Positions 1-9,930 are shown, counted from the first letter of the stretch. The stretch: DNA of 20,444 bases from Chara braunii (GCA_003427395.1 BFEA01000313.1:1630205-1650648), one strand, 5' to 3'. Translations and numbers: made by a program. The notes: generated by a model from the letters alone, not told the origin.

Positions 1-243
1 GTTTTGAGAAATCGCGACCCTCATCATGACTGAATCTGGCCTGCAAGAACCCTACCATACAGACTGCAATACCCTACCACACACACAGAGTGTTACCCGA
101 ACTACAGGTTACTAAAAACTTTCAGGCCAATGCGCGGCCTCCAAAAAAAATTTGGCTGCCCGTTTCTTATTTTACGCGAGCAGGGGGCCGGGTGTACTAC
201 CGCCCCTCACAACTTTTTTTTTCTTTTTTGACCCCCATTTTTT

Positions 244-332
244 TAGGTGCGCCGCATGCAGTGCGCACGCGTCGTGCGGGATGCGCGGTGCGGCGCACGT
301 GCGCAGTGCAGCGCATCACGATGCGCCGCATG
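244..332. repeat. CpG-rich cluster with short direct and inverted repeats
   Basis: The 11-mer TGCGCCGCATG occurs at 248-258 and again at 322-332. Between them TGCGCAC (262-268) faces its complement GTGCGCA (299-305), so the segment could fold. It is far richer in CpG than the T-rich DNA just upstream. Function is unknown. Confidence 0.5.
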
Positions 333-1037
333 TATGGTACAAATGCAATGCTGTGTAATTCAATCGGTTGGCGGATACTACCTTCGGGTTACATCTCACT
401 TGTGCTTTTGATCTGCTTGTGTCATCTTGTATGAGGATGGTGTGAAAGTGTCAAGCATGGTCGGTCTCAAAGCAACAGCCTTGCTTTGAAAAATCATAAA
501 TAAGAAAGATCAGACATACGATAATGGTAATCTGACATGTTACTTCTCACAGTTCTAATCACGAATACAGGTGAATATGTTGTAATTCTTAAACACCAAT
601 CCTTTTGTACATCTACTTAAGAGCAAAGCCAAAAAACACTGACTGAATGCAAACCTCTTGCCTTCTCTCCCAATCCAAATTCTGTGTGAAGAGCAGACAT
701 AGGATAGTGGTACGCTGACTGTTAACTTTGAAAAGAAAGGAAAAGAAAAGTGTTTGCCTTGTGTCTAACGGCTTCACTGCCATGGCTTCACTCAGAAATT
801 TCTGAGACTGAGATTGCCTGAAGCCCATTTGAGCCAGTCTGTCTCCATCAGATCCACATTGGAGGACTCAGATATCCAGATGGTTGCAGAGATTGTGCAA
901 GAATTTCTTCATAATTTTGTCATTTTCAACATGTTTTGTAATTTTGTTAGCTGGATGCTGTTTCCCACAGTTTCATTTCCTTTGCGCCTTGAGCATTTAG
1001 CTCCGCACTGTGGAAATTTCCAGTGGCATTTTCTCCT

Positions 1038-1220
1038 TTGCATTTCGCGTGGAGATCAAGGCGCTATTATAAAATCAAAGAGCAACAATTTGTCGCTCTA
1101 GAGATTTATATCTGCATTACGCAGGCCAGTTCCAGCCAACCAGCATCCCTGGAGCCACAGTCTATCAGCAGTGCATTCTGGCCTGGAGATCAAGGCGCTA
1201 TTATAAAATTTAAAGAGTCA
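1038..1220 (+). repeat. Direct repeat containing a TATA-like box
   Basis: A segment starting TGGAGATCAAGGCGC and running through TATTATAAAAT occurs at 1050-1075 and again at 1184-1209, 134 bp apart. Weaker similarity extends a few bases upstream (GCATT...) and downstream (AAAGAG). The core TATAAAA resembles a TATA box, but no transcript or downstream gene is evident. Confidence 0.6.
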
Positions 1221-2019
1221 CCTTTCGTCGCACTTTCCTTCTGGAACGAAGGCCCCCTAACCGGAAAACAAGTTGCATTGAGGCCCAACTAAGCTGTGCC
1301 TCAAATGTATCTGCCGGGCATATCAAACTTCAATGCACACATGGGTAACACCAGGCTGCTTCAAGCCACTCACACAGACCCAAGGCAGGCCTAGCTGCTC
1401 TTGAGTAGTGCCCTGCTGCTATGCTAGGGCAAGTTGACCTTGTCTTCAAGCTCGCTATGATGGAACGTACATCAGAGCCTTGACAGCTGCTGAGCGACCA
1501 TGGGGGCAAATAGCGGTGGTGCTAAGCATACCGGACATGAGAAAATGACTGACTTTTGGAGTTCTGAAGCAAAAGAAGTAGGCATAAGTGCTTACACAGG
1601 GTCATGGAGGTCACCAGATGCCTACCAGATTCGGCCTATGGTCCTTGGAGACGATACAATTTGTGCTACCCAGATCCGCAGTGCAAGGTAAGGACATCGG
1701 AGAAGGTTATGAAAGGGTGCATTCATCTGTTGTTGATCTAATCGGGCAGTTCCATGGACTTGTCTCTTTGTGAGACCTCATCCTCTTATACCTGGGCCTG
1801 CTCGGAGCTCTGCGAACGGGAATAGGGGTAAGGTCAAGACCGAAGACAAGATGAGCTCATTTTCGCAATAGGTGCCATGTTTAAGTGCAGTAATGCATAT
1901 TGTCGAGGTATCGTAGCAGACCGAGAGATTCGGACCATTTCCTACCTACTCAAATCAAATGAAAATGAGGTCCCATGCTGATGTTCATACTCTTACCTGG
2001 TTTCATTATCCTTTTCAGA

Positions 2020-2075
2020 AGAATGAAAAAAAAAGGAAAAAACTTCAAAAAAGAATAAAAAATTAAAAAAAATCT
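2020..2075. repeat. A-rich low-complexity tract
   Basis: Runs of A interrupted by single G, C or T dominate this stretch. It could be a decayed poly(A) tail of a retroposed sequence or simple low complexity. No associated element was identified. Confidence 0.5.
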
Positions 2076-2298
2076 CAATACCCTGGTATTTTTTAAGTGT
2101 AGTGAAAACACAACATCCATCTTGAACTTGGAGGTCAAACTCTCTCCTAGGCGACGATACTGTACAGCAAGCTCTATGGGGAGGTAACTTGATGCTAGGA
2201 TCACTTCCTTCTAGTCACCTCCTTCTAGTTCTTTGTTTTTCATTATAAGAAAGACAAATTATCACTGCTATATCTTTCGACTCCCTGGAATGTCAAGG

Positions 2299-2360
2299 GG
2301 TCTGTAGCTCAGTATACTTGAGCATGGTGTCAAGGGTTCAAATCACTTGTCACCCTGCCA
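2299..2360 (+). pseudogene. Defective tRNA-like sequence
   Basis: An A-box-like TAGCTCAG starts at 2305 and a B-box-like GGTTCAAATC at 2335. A CAAG/CTTG T-arm stem surrounds the B box. The sequence ends in a CCA preceded by a partly complementary acceptor strand (GGGT with ACCC). The A-to-B distance is 30 bases, about 14 shorter than in a usual tRNA, so the anticodon arm is largely missing. This fits a tRNA pseudogene or the head of a tRNA-derived SINE, not a working tRNA. Confidence 0.4.
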
Positions 2361-2970
2361 CAATGAATTTAAATAAATTTACGGTACTGTATTGTGAAGA
2401 TACCTTAGCCAAGTACTATAAGTCAGTTCTCTTTGCTTGGAGTTGTTTTTCAAGAGATTGATTGTTTGTCGACTGACATATCTTGTTAATGAAAAAGAAG
2501 TTTCACCTGCAAATGAATTATGTTCCAACTTCGTACAGAAACCAAATTGTACTTTGCAAAAGGATCGTGGAGTTAAAGTGTTAGAGAAGGACACTGGAAT
2601 AAGGTGGTGAGAAGGGGCATTTATCTGCAGTCAAAGCCTTGGGTGGATGGATACTTTCCTATTCAGGCCCTTTTCATATGCTCTTGAATTTGAGTAGGAC
2701 TTTGGTGCTGGCTCTTCATGCATGAGCATGGATGGATGAAACTGGTTTTTCTTTTTTTTCACACTCTCCCGCAAAAGCATGAAAAAGGTAGCAATCTGGA
2801 GGGCTAAGCAACAGTGCCAATGAGCTCCTAAGCCCTCAGAGTTAACTAGAACAAAACTGCAACCCCAGAGTTGGAACTGCTGCTTCTTGAGGCAAGACGA
2901 AAGAGCAATGTCCATCTATCCATTCACCCATCCATAACCAACCCATACACACCCATCCTCGAACAACCCA

Positions 2971-2975
<5 letters not shown>
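2361..2975. other. Gene-free region, unclassified
   Basis: I see no coding or RNA feature. Open frames are short and unrelated to known motifs. Confidence 0.55.

Positions 2976-3046
<71 letters not shown>
2976..3046. repeat. (TC)n microsatellite
   Basis: About 35 uninterrupted TC dinucleotides. Open frames through it on both strands (Ser/Leu or Arg/Glu repeats) are by-products of the repeat. Confidence 0.97.
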
Positions 3047-3048
<2 letters not shown>

Positions 3049-4424
3049 CACGCGAGCCCACGTGCACATTCACACAGAGGCACACACACCCACAAACAGG
3101 ATTGACATCAGATTGTAAAACATTCCCTGACAAGGCCCAAGGATTGGAAGAAAACAGGTGGAACAGTTGGAGTATATATGAAACTTTGGGCTGCTTATTC
3201 ACACCTACTGATCTCCCTCCTTACCTCCTGGTAGCTAGATTCTGAGTCAACGACCATCCTCTCCACCTGAATAACATTCCATGAAATAAGATCAAATTAC
3301 TGAAATGGTAAGAGAAAAGCAGGAATTGCGGATGGGACAACCACTATGTACTGCCCAACCTTTCTGACACTTACAAGAAACTTGACATCATGAAAAAGCA
3401 CAAGGGACTTCCCATGTCACCACCATAAATGTCTCTCCTACTGCAATGACCTACAGACCTCAGATTGTGGAGCCTAAGTGTTTGCAGCAATTCATTGAGA
3501 ACACCTGAGATATGTATATAATGAACCCAACTCCGGTAACTCACATCAACATCATGATGCAAAATTCCTGCATAGCTAAATAAATGACAACCAGCGAAGA
3601 AACAGTGATGTAGTCAATCAACCAAACAGAAGAAGGAGAGTAGGAGGAGAGTAGGAGAAGAAGATCTGCACAAAGTTCTGTCCCTCTTCGTCCTCGTCAA
3701 CCTCCAGTTTCCTTTCTTTCCAGTAGCCGCCTCAGTCAGTCATCATCCTCTCAACTACTACGGGTGAAACCGCTCTTTTCACTCTCAACACCTCGCCAAG
3801 GTGCAGTCTCTCTTCCCAATATCTGAGTGCCGCCGGCTTAACGAAACCAGCACTAAGAAGAAGAACACTGGATATGGCAATACCGGCCCTCAGTAGCAAG
3901 TGCTGCCTCCTTCCTCGTGGGCATCATCAGCAGGTAAGCCCAGATAACCTTCTTTCCCTCCCAACTGTCTCTCCACACAGATAACCTTATCTCCCTCTCC
4001 GCTCTCTCTCCACAGGCTACGTAGTAGAGTTGCAAGTTCATGAAATCGGAACTCATGTTTTAAATAATATTAGAGCACAAGATCAAGAGTCCAACAAACT
4101 GAGATGCAAGTTCATGCAACCTTCAGAACTTTTCACAGTGCTTCCTACTGCAACAACAAACAGTGGATAGTTTCTTCTTCAATACCCTTTTCTGATATCT
4201 AGCATCAAAAAGATGATGTGCCACACTCAAAAACCAAAGTTTCAATACAAACATAACAGCGTCAAGGAAAAACAGGGGAGAGGGGAGAGGACGGAAGAGA
4301 GGAGAGGCGGGGAGGGGAGGGGGAGGACGAGAAAAGTGCAAGGAATATGAGTGTGAACGATATACAGATAACAAATGTTGCGAAATCACACAGATGTCAA
4401 GGTAGTCGTATCCAAGCAGAGAGT
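3047..4424. other. Gene-free region flanking the minus-strand LTR
   Basis: No gene is recognisable. A purine-rich tract at about 4264-4340 contains runs GGGG-A-GGGG-A-GGGGG at 4309-4323. Short GGAGAGTAGGA repeats lie near 3635-3658. If the LTR boundary at 4425 is right, this is the DNA into which the minus-strand element inserted, and the bases AGAGT at 4420-4424 would be one copy of its target-site duplication. Confidence 0.45.
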
Positions 4425-5612
4425 TGTTATGATCCTGGCCGATTTCGAGATATACATCCATCAGATAGTACAATGCCGCCCAATTGCAGAAAGAAATGAA
4501 TGAACTTGAGAGGAGAGAGAGGATTAGAAGAAGAAGAAGAAGTAAGAAAGAAGAAGAAGACGATGTACACCAGCATCGACAACTGACAAGGCTCCTCTTC
4601 TTCGCCCAACAATCTCCTCCTCCTTATCTCCCCCTTCTCTTATTCATACAAGAAATAATAATACAATGTTGAATGGCTGATCCAGAATCAATGTCCGAGT
4701 TCCTCTTCTACTGCAGGTATCACTTGTGGTCCACCATAGCCATGGCCGCCTCTCCCACTCTTCACTCTCAGAGGCCGGGGCTATGGCGGACTACTAGGCC
4801 TTGCCCAGATGCCCAAAGGACAACCCAAAGCAGTTATGGCTCCTCAGTTGGGGACTCCCTGCTGCAGCGCCCACCAAGGTGATGAAGATGGCTGCCACCA
4901 TAGCCAGGTAAGTATTCCTGGCGCCCCTCGCCCTTCCTGTCCTTCTTCCTCCTCCGTGTCCTTCTCCTTCCCCCAGCAGCGCTGCTCTTGGATAGCGCTG
5001 CTCCAACCGGTGCTCCAACCAGTGTGTCCCCAAACTTGCACACCGAGAAAGAGGCCGGGCTCTTCGGGCGGTGACTTTCAGGCCGCTCGGCCTTCCAAGC
5101 AACGGGTACCTCCTCCCTTTCGGAGGGAAACATATTGCAGACTCTGATATTGACCGTACAGGCCCTAGACACCAGACTGGTTGGTCTCGTATCCGCCTAG
5201 ACCTAACCTACAACTACTGGGCCTCTAAAAATGCCACTTTTGTCTTCTTCTGCTCGGCCTCCAGTACCCGCACATCTACCTCTTTGGGTTGCGGTACCGG
5301 CCTACCCGCTACTTGCGTGTTTTTCCTGTTGCAGTCCCTCAATGTCACAGCCACAGGTAAGTACCAGCCCTGAGGGCCAAATGAACGAGCAAGTGCCCTT
5401 GCAGGCCACACACACACTCAAGCCAACCAGCACTCAGACAGGCACGGCCACACACACACTCAAGCCAACCAGCACTCAGACAGACATACAGTCCAGCAAG
5501 CGTGCACACACAGACTTAGTAGTAGGCAGGAAACTCAGCAAGGCATTCAGTCTATGGGCAAAACTCAGAATTCACCCGTGTGTTTCAGTCCATGTTTGGA
5601 CGGGTCATCACA
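4425..5612 (-). mobile_element. Probable 3' LTR of minus-strand Ty3/Gypsy element
   Basis: Read on the minus strand, the segment begins TGTGATGACC directly after a polypurine tract that follows an integrase remnant, and ends TCATAACA. The ends form an imperfect inverted repeat (TGTGATGA against TGTTATGA, 7 of 8). The length is about 1.19 kb. Inside are a 42-bp tandem duplication (5406-5485) and a pyrimidine/GAA-type tract near 4530-4560. Open frames on both strands between 4793 and 5170 overlap extensively and have no recognisable domains. The start is well supported by the polypurine tract; the end rests on the terminal repeat only, because the partner 5' LTR is not in the window. Confidence 0.55.
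5406..5485. repeat. 42-bp tandem duplication inside LTR
   Basis: The unit containing CTCAAGCCAACCAGCACTC is present twice with a 42-bp period, the first copy at 5406-5447 and the second from 5448. The copies are nearly identical until the second breaks off at about 5485, which points to a recent slippage or unequal exchange. Confidence 0.9.
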
Positions 5613-5630
5613 CTACCCCCCCCTCAAGAG
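5613..5630 (-). promoter_or_regulatory. Polypurine tract of minus-strand element
   Basis: The plus strand shows eight C's (5616-5623) flanked by CTCAAGAG, so the minus strand reads CTCTTGAGGGGGGGGTAG immediately before the LTR start TGTGATGACC. This is the usual position and composition of the plus-strand-synthesis primer of an LTR retrotransposon. Confidence 0.7.
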
Positions 5631-5749
5631 CGAGGTCCCTTCGAGCGAGTAACTCATGCTGAGTCCTCGACAAACGCATCGTAAGCAAGCAAGGCAAAGA
5701 GGTTCCTGGCATACGACGTCGCAGTAAGCCTTGCGGAGATCTTGGGAGT

Positions 5750-6612
5750 AGCGTCAGCTGGAATTTGTCGCTCGTAGGCTTTAACAACGCGTGGTGCGCT
5801 GCGTAGCAGCTCCTGCTTGGAAATCCAGTAGATCGTCCAACGGGTGATACATGAAGTGAACCTGGTACTGTCTGTTGCGTCCCTTCCCTACGTGCTGTTT
5901 AATTCTGTCTATCTCATGCCCGCCTTTGATTGCACGAGGGATCATGTCTTCGCGATAATCGAACGTCTTAGCGTCACAGTGGAGGTACAGTTTTGATGCA
6001 TGGAACACGGGGTATGTGCGCAGATGGGCTGGCACATCAACTACGTACGAAGGCCAAAGTGATCTTCGCCAATCACATCCAAAACTTCCCACAGACCATA
6101 GTAGAGTGGGAGAAGTTTGCGAGAGACTCCCTCTTCTTCTGAAAATTCAGACATCTTGACCCAGACATGGCTTCCTACCTGAATATCCGACGGTCGGCGC
6201 CTTTTGTTTGCATGATGGATCATGGCGTGTTGTCGCTTGGTAATTGCTGCAATGGCAACTTTGAGCAAGCGATCATACTTGGCCCTGAAGCCAGGCCTGC
6301 CGGGTGTTAAGCCAGCTGGCTGTTCAGGGAATAGGTAGGAGAGCGGATTACGGGTCTGCCAACCGTAATGCAACCTGTTGGGTGTCATGCCGGTGGCGGA
6401 ATAGACAGAGTTGTTGTACAACCCCTTAACGGAATACAACTCTTCATCCCATGTTTCCTGATCCAGAATAATCAAGGGGCGGAGAAGTTGAAACACAGTC
6501 TGGTTGATCTCCTCAGCCAAACCATTGGCTTCGGGGTGTCGGCCAGATGTCATACACAGTCTCATCCCTAGTTGAGACGTGAAGTCCTTCCATTCAGTCC
6601 TAATGAAGCGCA
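5750..6612 (-). pseudogene. Integrase C-terminal half, minus-strand Ty3/Gypsy element (5'-truncated)
   Basis: The minus-strand frame from about 6612 to 6055 encodes the end of a Ty3/Gypsy integrase core, including TSGRHPEANGLAEEINQTV, which carries the third catalytic acidic residue (E in LAEE). It continues to LLPLYYGLWEVLDVIGED. A one-base deletion near 6052 shifts the frame; the reading resumes as PSYVVDVPAHLRTYPVFHASK. The last part (QYQVHFMYHPLDD) resembles the chromodomain-like tail of chromoviruses. A second shift near 5830 scrambles the end, which should read like the WxxxxELLxxAPxVV segment of its relatives. The N-terminal zinc finger and first two catalytic aspartates are absent because the fragment is cut at the junction with the plus-strand element. 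The same strand leads into a polypurine tract and LTR, so this is the 3' end of one element. It is not functional. Confidence 0.88.
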
Positions 6613-7850
6613 GTGGATGACCTGGCAGATCAGGAGTCCAAGATTCTGAAAGCAATTCAGGATCTGACTGCTCAGCTGACAGCAGCCAAACTGATTGTTC
6701 CCCAGACTCCTGCCCTCTCAGTGAAACCTAAACCTTCTCCTTCTCCTCCTTCAACCCCCTCTAGTTCACGCCATTCTTCCCCTTCACCACCTCCTTCCCA
6801 AAAAGCCACAGCCCAGCCATGTTATGCGTCTGTTGCTGCAGGGGATCAGAGAGGTCCCAAGATCCCAGCTCCCAATAAGTTCAAAGGGGATGACCCAAAG
6901 ACCGATGTCGGGGACTAGGCTGTTGGGACCAAAGCCTACTGGAGGGGCTTTGTCTGTGCAGAACAGACCAACGTGGCAACGATTTTGGGACTGCTGAGGG
7001 ACCCGCGCTGAAGTGGGCCACCTCAACCTCCAACAGTCAGCAGCAGTCTATGGAGGACTGGGCTTTTGGGCTGGGGGTGGACAGACTTCTGCAGACCCTA
7101 GAGGATCGCTTTGCAGACAAGGAATGGGCCCGCAAAGTTGCTGACAAGATTGCTCGCTTGGGGCAGCAGCGCTACAGCGATACCCTACAGTCCTTGTTTG
7201 CAGAGTTCGAGCAGCTTACCTCCACCCCTGGGTTGGTTATGTCAACTGATGATCTGCTGACCAACTTCTGCAGGGCAGCGCCTGAGAAGTTTGTTGTTGC
7301 AGTGTATAGCGCTGGGCACAAGGATTGGGTATCCTTTGGCCGCGCAGCCCTGAACATGGAAGCCAAACTTCATGTTCAGGCCCCCTCCTCTGACAGGAGG
7401 AAAGGTGCCTTCCCTCGTGGTGGTAGAAAGGGAAAGGCAACCTTTGCACATGTAGGGTCTGCATCAGCTTCTAATTCAGACTCCCAGGTTGATACACCAT
7501 CAGCTGGGACTGGATCAGCTGCTGAGACAGATGTTGCAGCAGCCCTGACTCAGGCTGTTCTGGGAGTTTTGCAGCAGCAGAAAATATTCTCCCCCGCTAC
7601 AGCCTCAGCCAGTGCAAAGGGGAAGGACAAGGGACGTCGGCCTTCCTCCTCCCAACGCCCTAATCTGCCAAAAGACGTCCATATGACAGCTGACCATCTC
7701 AATCCCTCCACCCGAACCTGGCATGACCTCAAGATCCAGGAGGGAGTGTGGAGAAGAAGGAAGGAAAGAGGGGTCTGCCTGAGGTGTGAGGGCCAACACT
7801 TCTTGAAGGAATGCTCTTACATGCCAGGCCCAGGTCAGTCAAAAAACTGA
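6613..7850 (+). pseudogene. gag: Gag polyprotein remnant, Ty3/Gypsy
   Basis: Gag forms the particle that packages the element's RNA. The first frame (6613-6918) reads a short helical stretch, a Pro/Ser-rich linker and PNKFKGDDPKTDVGD, then meets TAG at 6916 where relatives are expected to have Trp. A frameshift near 6995 leads to the second frame (7050-7850), which begins EDWAFGLGVDRLLQTLEDRF and carries a capsid-like helical region, a basic/Gly segment (RRKGAFPRGGRKGKA) and a C-terminal zinc knuckle CLRCEGQHFLKEC (7776-7814). That knuckle is CX2CX3HX4C, one residue shorter than the usual CX2CX4HX4C. There is no ATG at the start; the N-terminus is lost at the inversion junction. The TGA at 7848 follows a slippery A6C. 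The Ty3/Gypsy assignment rests mainly on the zinc knuckle and the pol genes that follow. Confidence 0.8.
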
Positions 7851-7881
7851 AGCAGACCCTGGGGACTGCAGTTCCCCCCAG
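7841..7881 (+). promoter_or_regulatory. Candidate -1 ribosomal frameshift site at gag stop
   Basis: In the gag frame the codons are TCA AAA AAC TGA, so the heptamer A-AAA-AAC (7841-7847) fits the X_XXY_YYZ rule exactly and lies immediately before the stop. Eleven bases later CTGGGG (7859-7864) can pair with CCCCAG (7876-7881) around a short loop. The -1 frame then stays open to 8036. Protease is in yet another frame, which requires a further lesion near 7930. Simple loss of an A from a longer run would give the same appearance. Confidence 0.35.
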
Positions 7882-7890
7882 TGCTGCTGA

Positions 7891-8358
7891 TGCAGATGGA
7901 TCTGCAGCTGCTTTGAAACAAAGTCTGAGTGTTTGGGGACTGCACGGGCAGCATCCTTCTGCTATGAGGATCCTGACTCGGATCAGGACCCGGGGCAGGA
8001 TAAGCTTCAGTCACTTGCTGCTTTCTTCCTTCACCTGAAGGAACAAAAGAGAAGCGAGTCTGATCTCATCCTACTTCAGCCCCTGATCAATAACATCAGT
8101 ATCAAAGGGCTGTTGGATTGTGAAGCCACCAGGAACTTCATGTCTTTCAGTGCGGTCAAAAAATTGCATCTGGGTATGAAAGTTCAGCAGCTGCAGCAAC
8201 CTTTGTTGGTCATAATAGGTGACTCCACTGTTCTTACTATCAAGAAGAAGGTCAGGGGTATCCCTGTTACCTTCGACAGTGCTGGAGAAGTCAGACACAG
8301 TCTGAACTTCTACATATTCCCTGACTTACCCTTTGACCTGGTGTTCTCTATGCAGTGA
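7891..8358 (+). pseudogene. Retrotransposon aspartic protease remnant
   Basis: The protease normally cleaves the Gag-Pol polyprotein as a dimer. The frame is open from 7891 and recognisable from about 7975. It reads LLQPLINNISIKGLLD followed by CEATRNFMS. The family active-site triad D-S/T-G is here D-C-E (8116-8124): the catalytic Asp is kept and the next two residues have changed. The flap-side IPVTFD and the second hydrophobic segment LPFDLVFSMQ are present. The frame stops at TGA (8356), where W is expected before LKVVNPRIDW; that is one G-to-A change. Activity is unlikely. The upstream link to gag crosses two frames. Confidence 0.75.
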
Positions 8359-9496
8359 CTAAAGGTTGTCAACCCAAGGATCGACTGGCAGATCCCAAAG
8401 GTTGAACTGCCTAAGAGACATGGAGTGTACCAGCCACGTATGATTGCTGCTGAACACCACCCTAAAACCAGTTGCTACTGTTTGAGAGCGACGGAGTTCT
8501 ATGCTCTCTCGCGCCAGTATGACCATGAGCGCCTGTTCTTGGCTCTGGTCAAGCAAGACAGACGCTCCTACTATTTCCTGTCCTCCTGAGATACAACAGG
8601 TTGTGGACTGATGCAGGAGCCCTTTGGGTTACCCAACCGGCCAACCAAGCATCACATTGAGCTACTACCTGGAGCNGTCCCTCCCAAGGGCCGCATCTAC
8701 AGGATGTCCCCTGCCGAGCTTGAGGAGCTCAGAAAGCAGCTTGAGACCCTGACCAGCAAAGGCTGGATACGGCCCGAGCACTTATGAATTTGGGGCACCA
8801 GTCCTCTTCGTCCCGAAAGGGAATGGAGAATTCANAATGNGCATCGACTACAGGGGTNTCAACAAGATNACTAGGAAGAGTACANAGCCACTTCCTAGGA
8901 TCGATGACCTTCTGGATATGGTGCAGGGCTGCACAGTATTCAGCAAAGTCGACCTCAAATCTGGATATCACCANATTGAGATGGCNGAGGGGNATGTCTA
9001 TAAGACANCCTTCAAGACCAGGTATGGTACTTACGAGTTCCTGGTCATGCCATTTGGACTTTGCAACGCCCCAAGTACCTTCCAGACAGAGATGCACCGC
9101 ATCGTCAAACCTCACCTGAACAAGTTCAGGGTTGTCTACCTAGATGACATCCTGGTATTCAGCCGAACTGCCAGGGAACATGCGGAGCACTTGACTCTAG
9201 TTCTTCAGTAGTATAGGATTAAAAGAGAGAAGTCCTCTTTTGGAGCTCCCTCTGTCATCTATCTGGGTCACGTAATCTCTGGAGATGGCCTGGCTCCTGA
9301 AGCAGCCAAGATAGCTGCAATTCAGGACTAGCCACAGCCACAGACAGTGAGGGATGTCAGGTCCATCATGGGTTTAGCCTCCTACTACAGAAAGTTTGTT
9401 AGGAACTTTTTTGCAGTGGCTGCACCCCTGACCAACCTAACAAAGAAAGACACTCCATTTCTTTGGTCCCTTCCCTATCAGTTGGCCTTCACATGA
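8359..9496 (+). pseudogene. pol: Reverse transcriptase remnant, Ty3/Gypsy
   Basis: RT copies element RNA into DNA. After the protease stop the frame continues (LKVVNPRIDWQ), then shifts twice near 8585 and 8608. It reads PTKHHIELLPGA and PPKGRIYRMSPAELEELRKQ. One extra base near 8776 moves it to the frame that carries the core: FSKVDLKSGYH (first catalytic Asp), [21 protein letters not shown], and YLDDILVF with the catalytic YXDD box near 9140. TAG at 9209, TAG at 9329 and TGA at 9494 interrupt the thumb/connection part, which still reads YLGHVISGDGLAPEA and MGLASYYRKFVRNF. Catalytic residues are intact but the frame is not. Ten ambiguous bases fall between 8676 and 9008, so some codons are unknown. 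Confidence 0.92.
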
Positions 9497-9930
9497 CTCA
9501 AAAAGGCTTTGACTCCTGGACCTGTGCTGAAGCTACCTGACCCCACTCTGCCATTTATCCTGACCACTGACGCTAGTCAGTATGGCGTTGGGGCAGTTCT
9601 TCAGCAAGATGATGGGAATGGTCTACGACCAGTAGAGTTTTTGAGTAAGAAGATCAAGACTCAAAAGCTTCAGGACTCTATCTACAAGAAAGAGCTGTAT
9701 GCTCATGTCTGTGCCCTGAAACATTGGAAACACTTTCTCCTGGGAAGACACTTCAAGATCTTTTCAGACCACTCCACCTTACAGTGGATGAAGTCCCAGG
9801 GAGAGTTAAATGATAAGTTTTACATGCAGTTCCTAGACATGTTTGACTTTGAACTGAAACATAAGAAGGGTTGCTACAATAAGGCAGCAGATGCCCTCTC
9901 CCGTAGGCCTGACTCTATTACATTGATCTC
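9497..9930 (+). pseudogene. RNase H domain remnant
   Basis: RNase H removes RNA from the RNA:DNA hybrid during reverse transcription. The open frame reads FILTTDASQYGVGAVLQQ (first catalytic Asp), KKELYAHVCALKHW (catalytic Glu), IFSDHSTLQWM (third acidic residue) and NKAADALSRRPD (last Asp and family signature). All four expected acidic residues are visible and this piece is uninterrupted. It lies in the same frame as the RT upstream and the integrase start downstream, so it was one polyprotein. Confidence 0.88.

Larger units (their letters stand above)
1..2298. other. Gene-free region, unclassified
   Basis: I recognise no gene here. Open frames are short, overlap on both strands and lack familiar motifs. 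The stretch holds a GC-rich inverted-repeat cluster (244-332), a duplicated TATA-containing segment (1038-1220) and an A-rich tract (about 2020-2075), listed separately. The rest has mixed composition without obvious structure. Confidence 0.6.

Noticed and set aside
2299-2360. Functional tRNA gene
   Set aside because: The anticodon arm is largely missing and the acceptor stem pairs only partly.
2842-3245. Open frames on both strands through the (TC)n tract
   Set aside because: They encode Ser/Leu or Arg/Glu dipeptide repeats created by the microsatellite and have no other support.
4264-4340. G-quadruplex
   Set aside because: Only three close runs of four or more G's occur together (4309-4323); the next runs are too far away or only two G's long for a standard motif.
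4793-5172. Overlapping open frames of about 100 codons on both strands
   Set aside because: They lie inside a probable LTR, overlap each other in several frames and show no domain or consistent composition.
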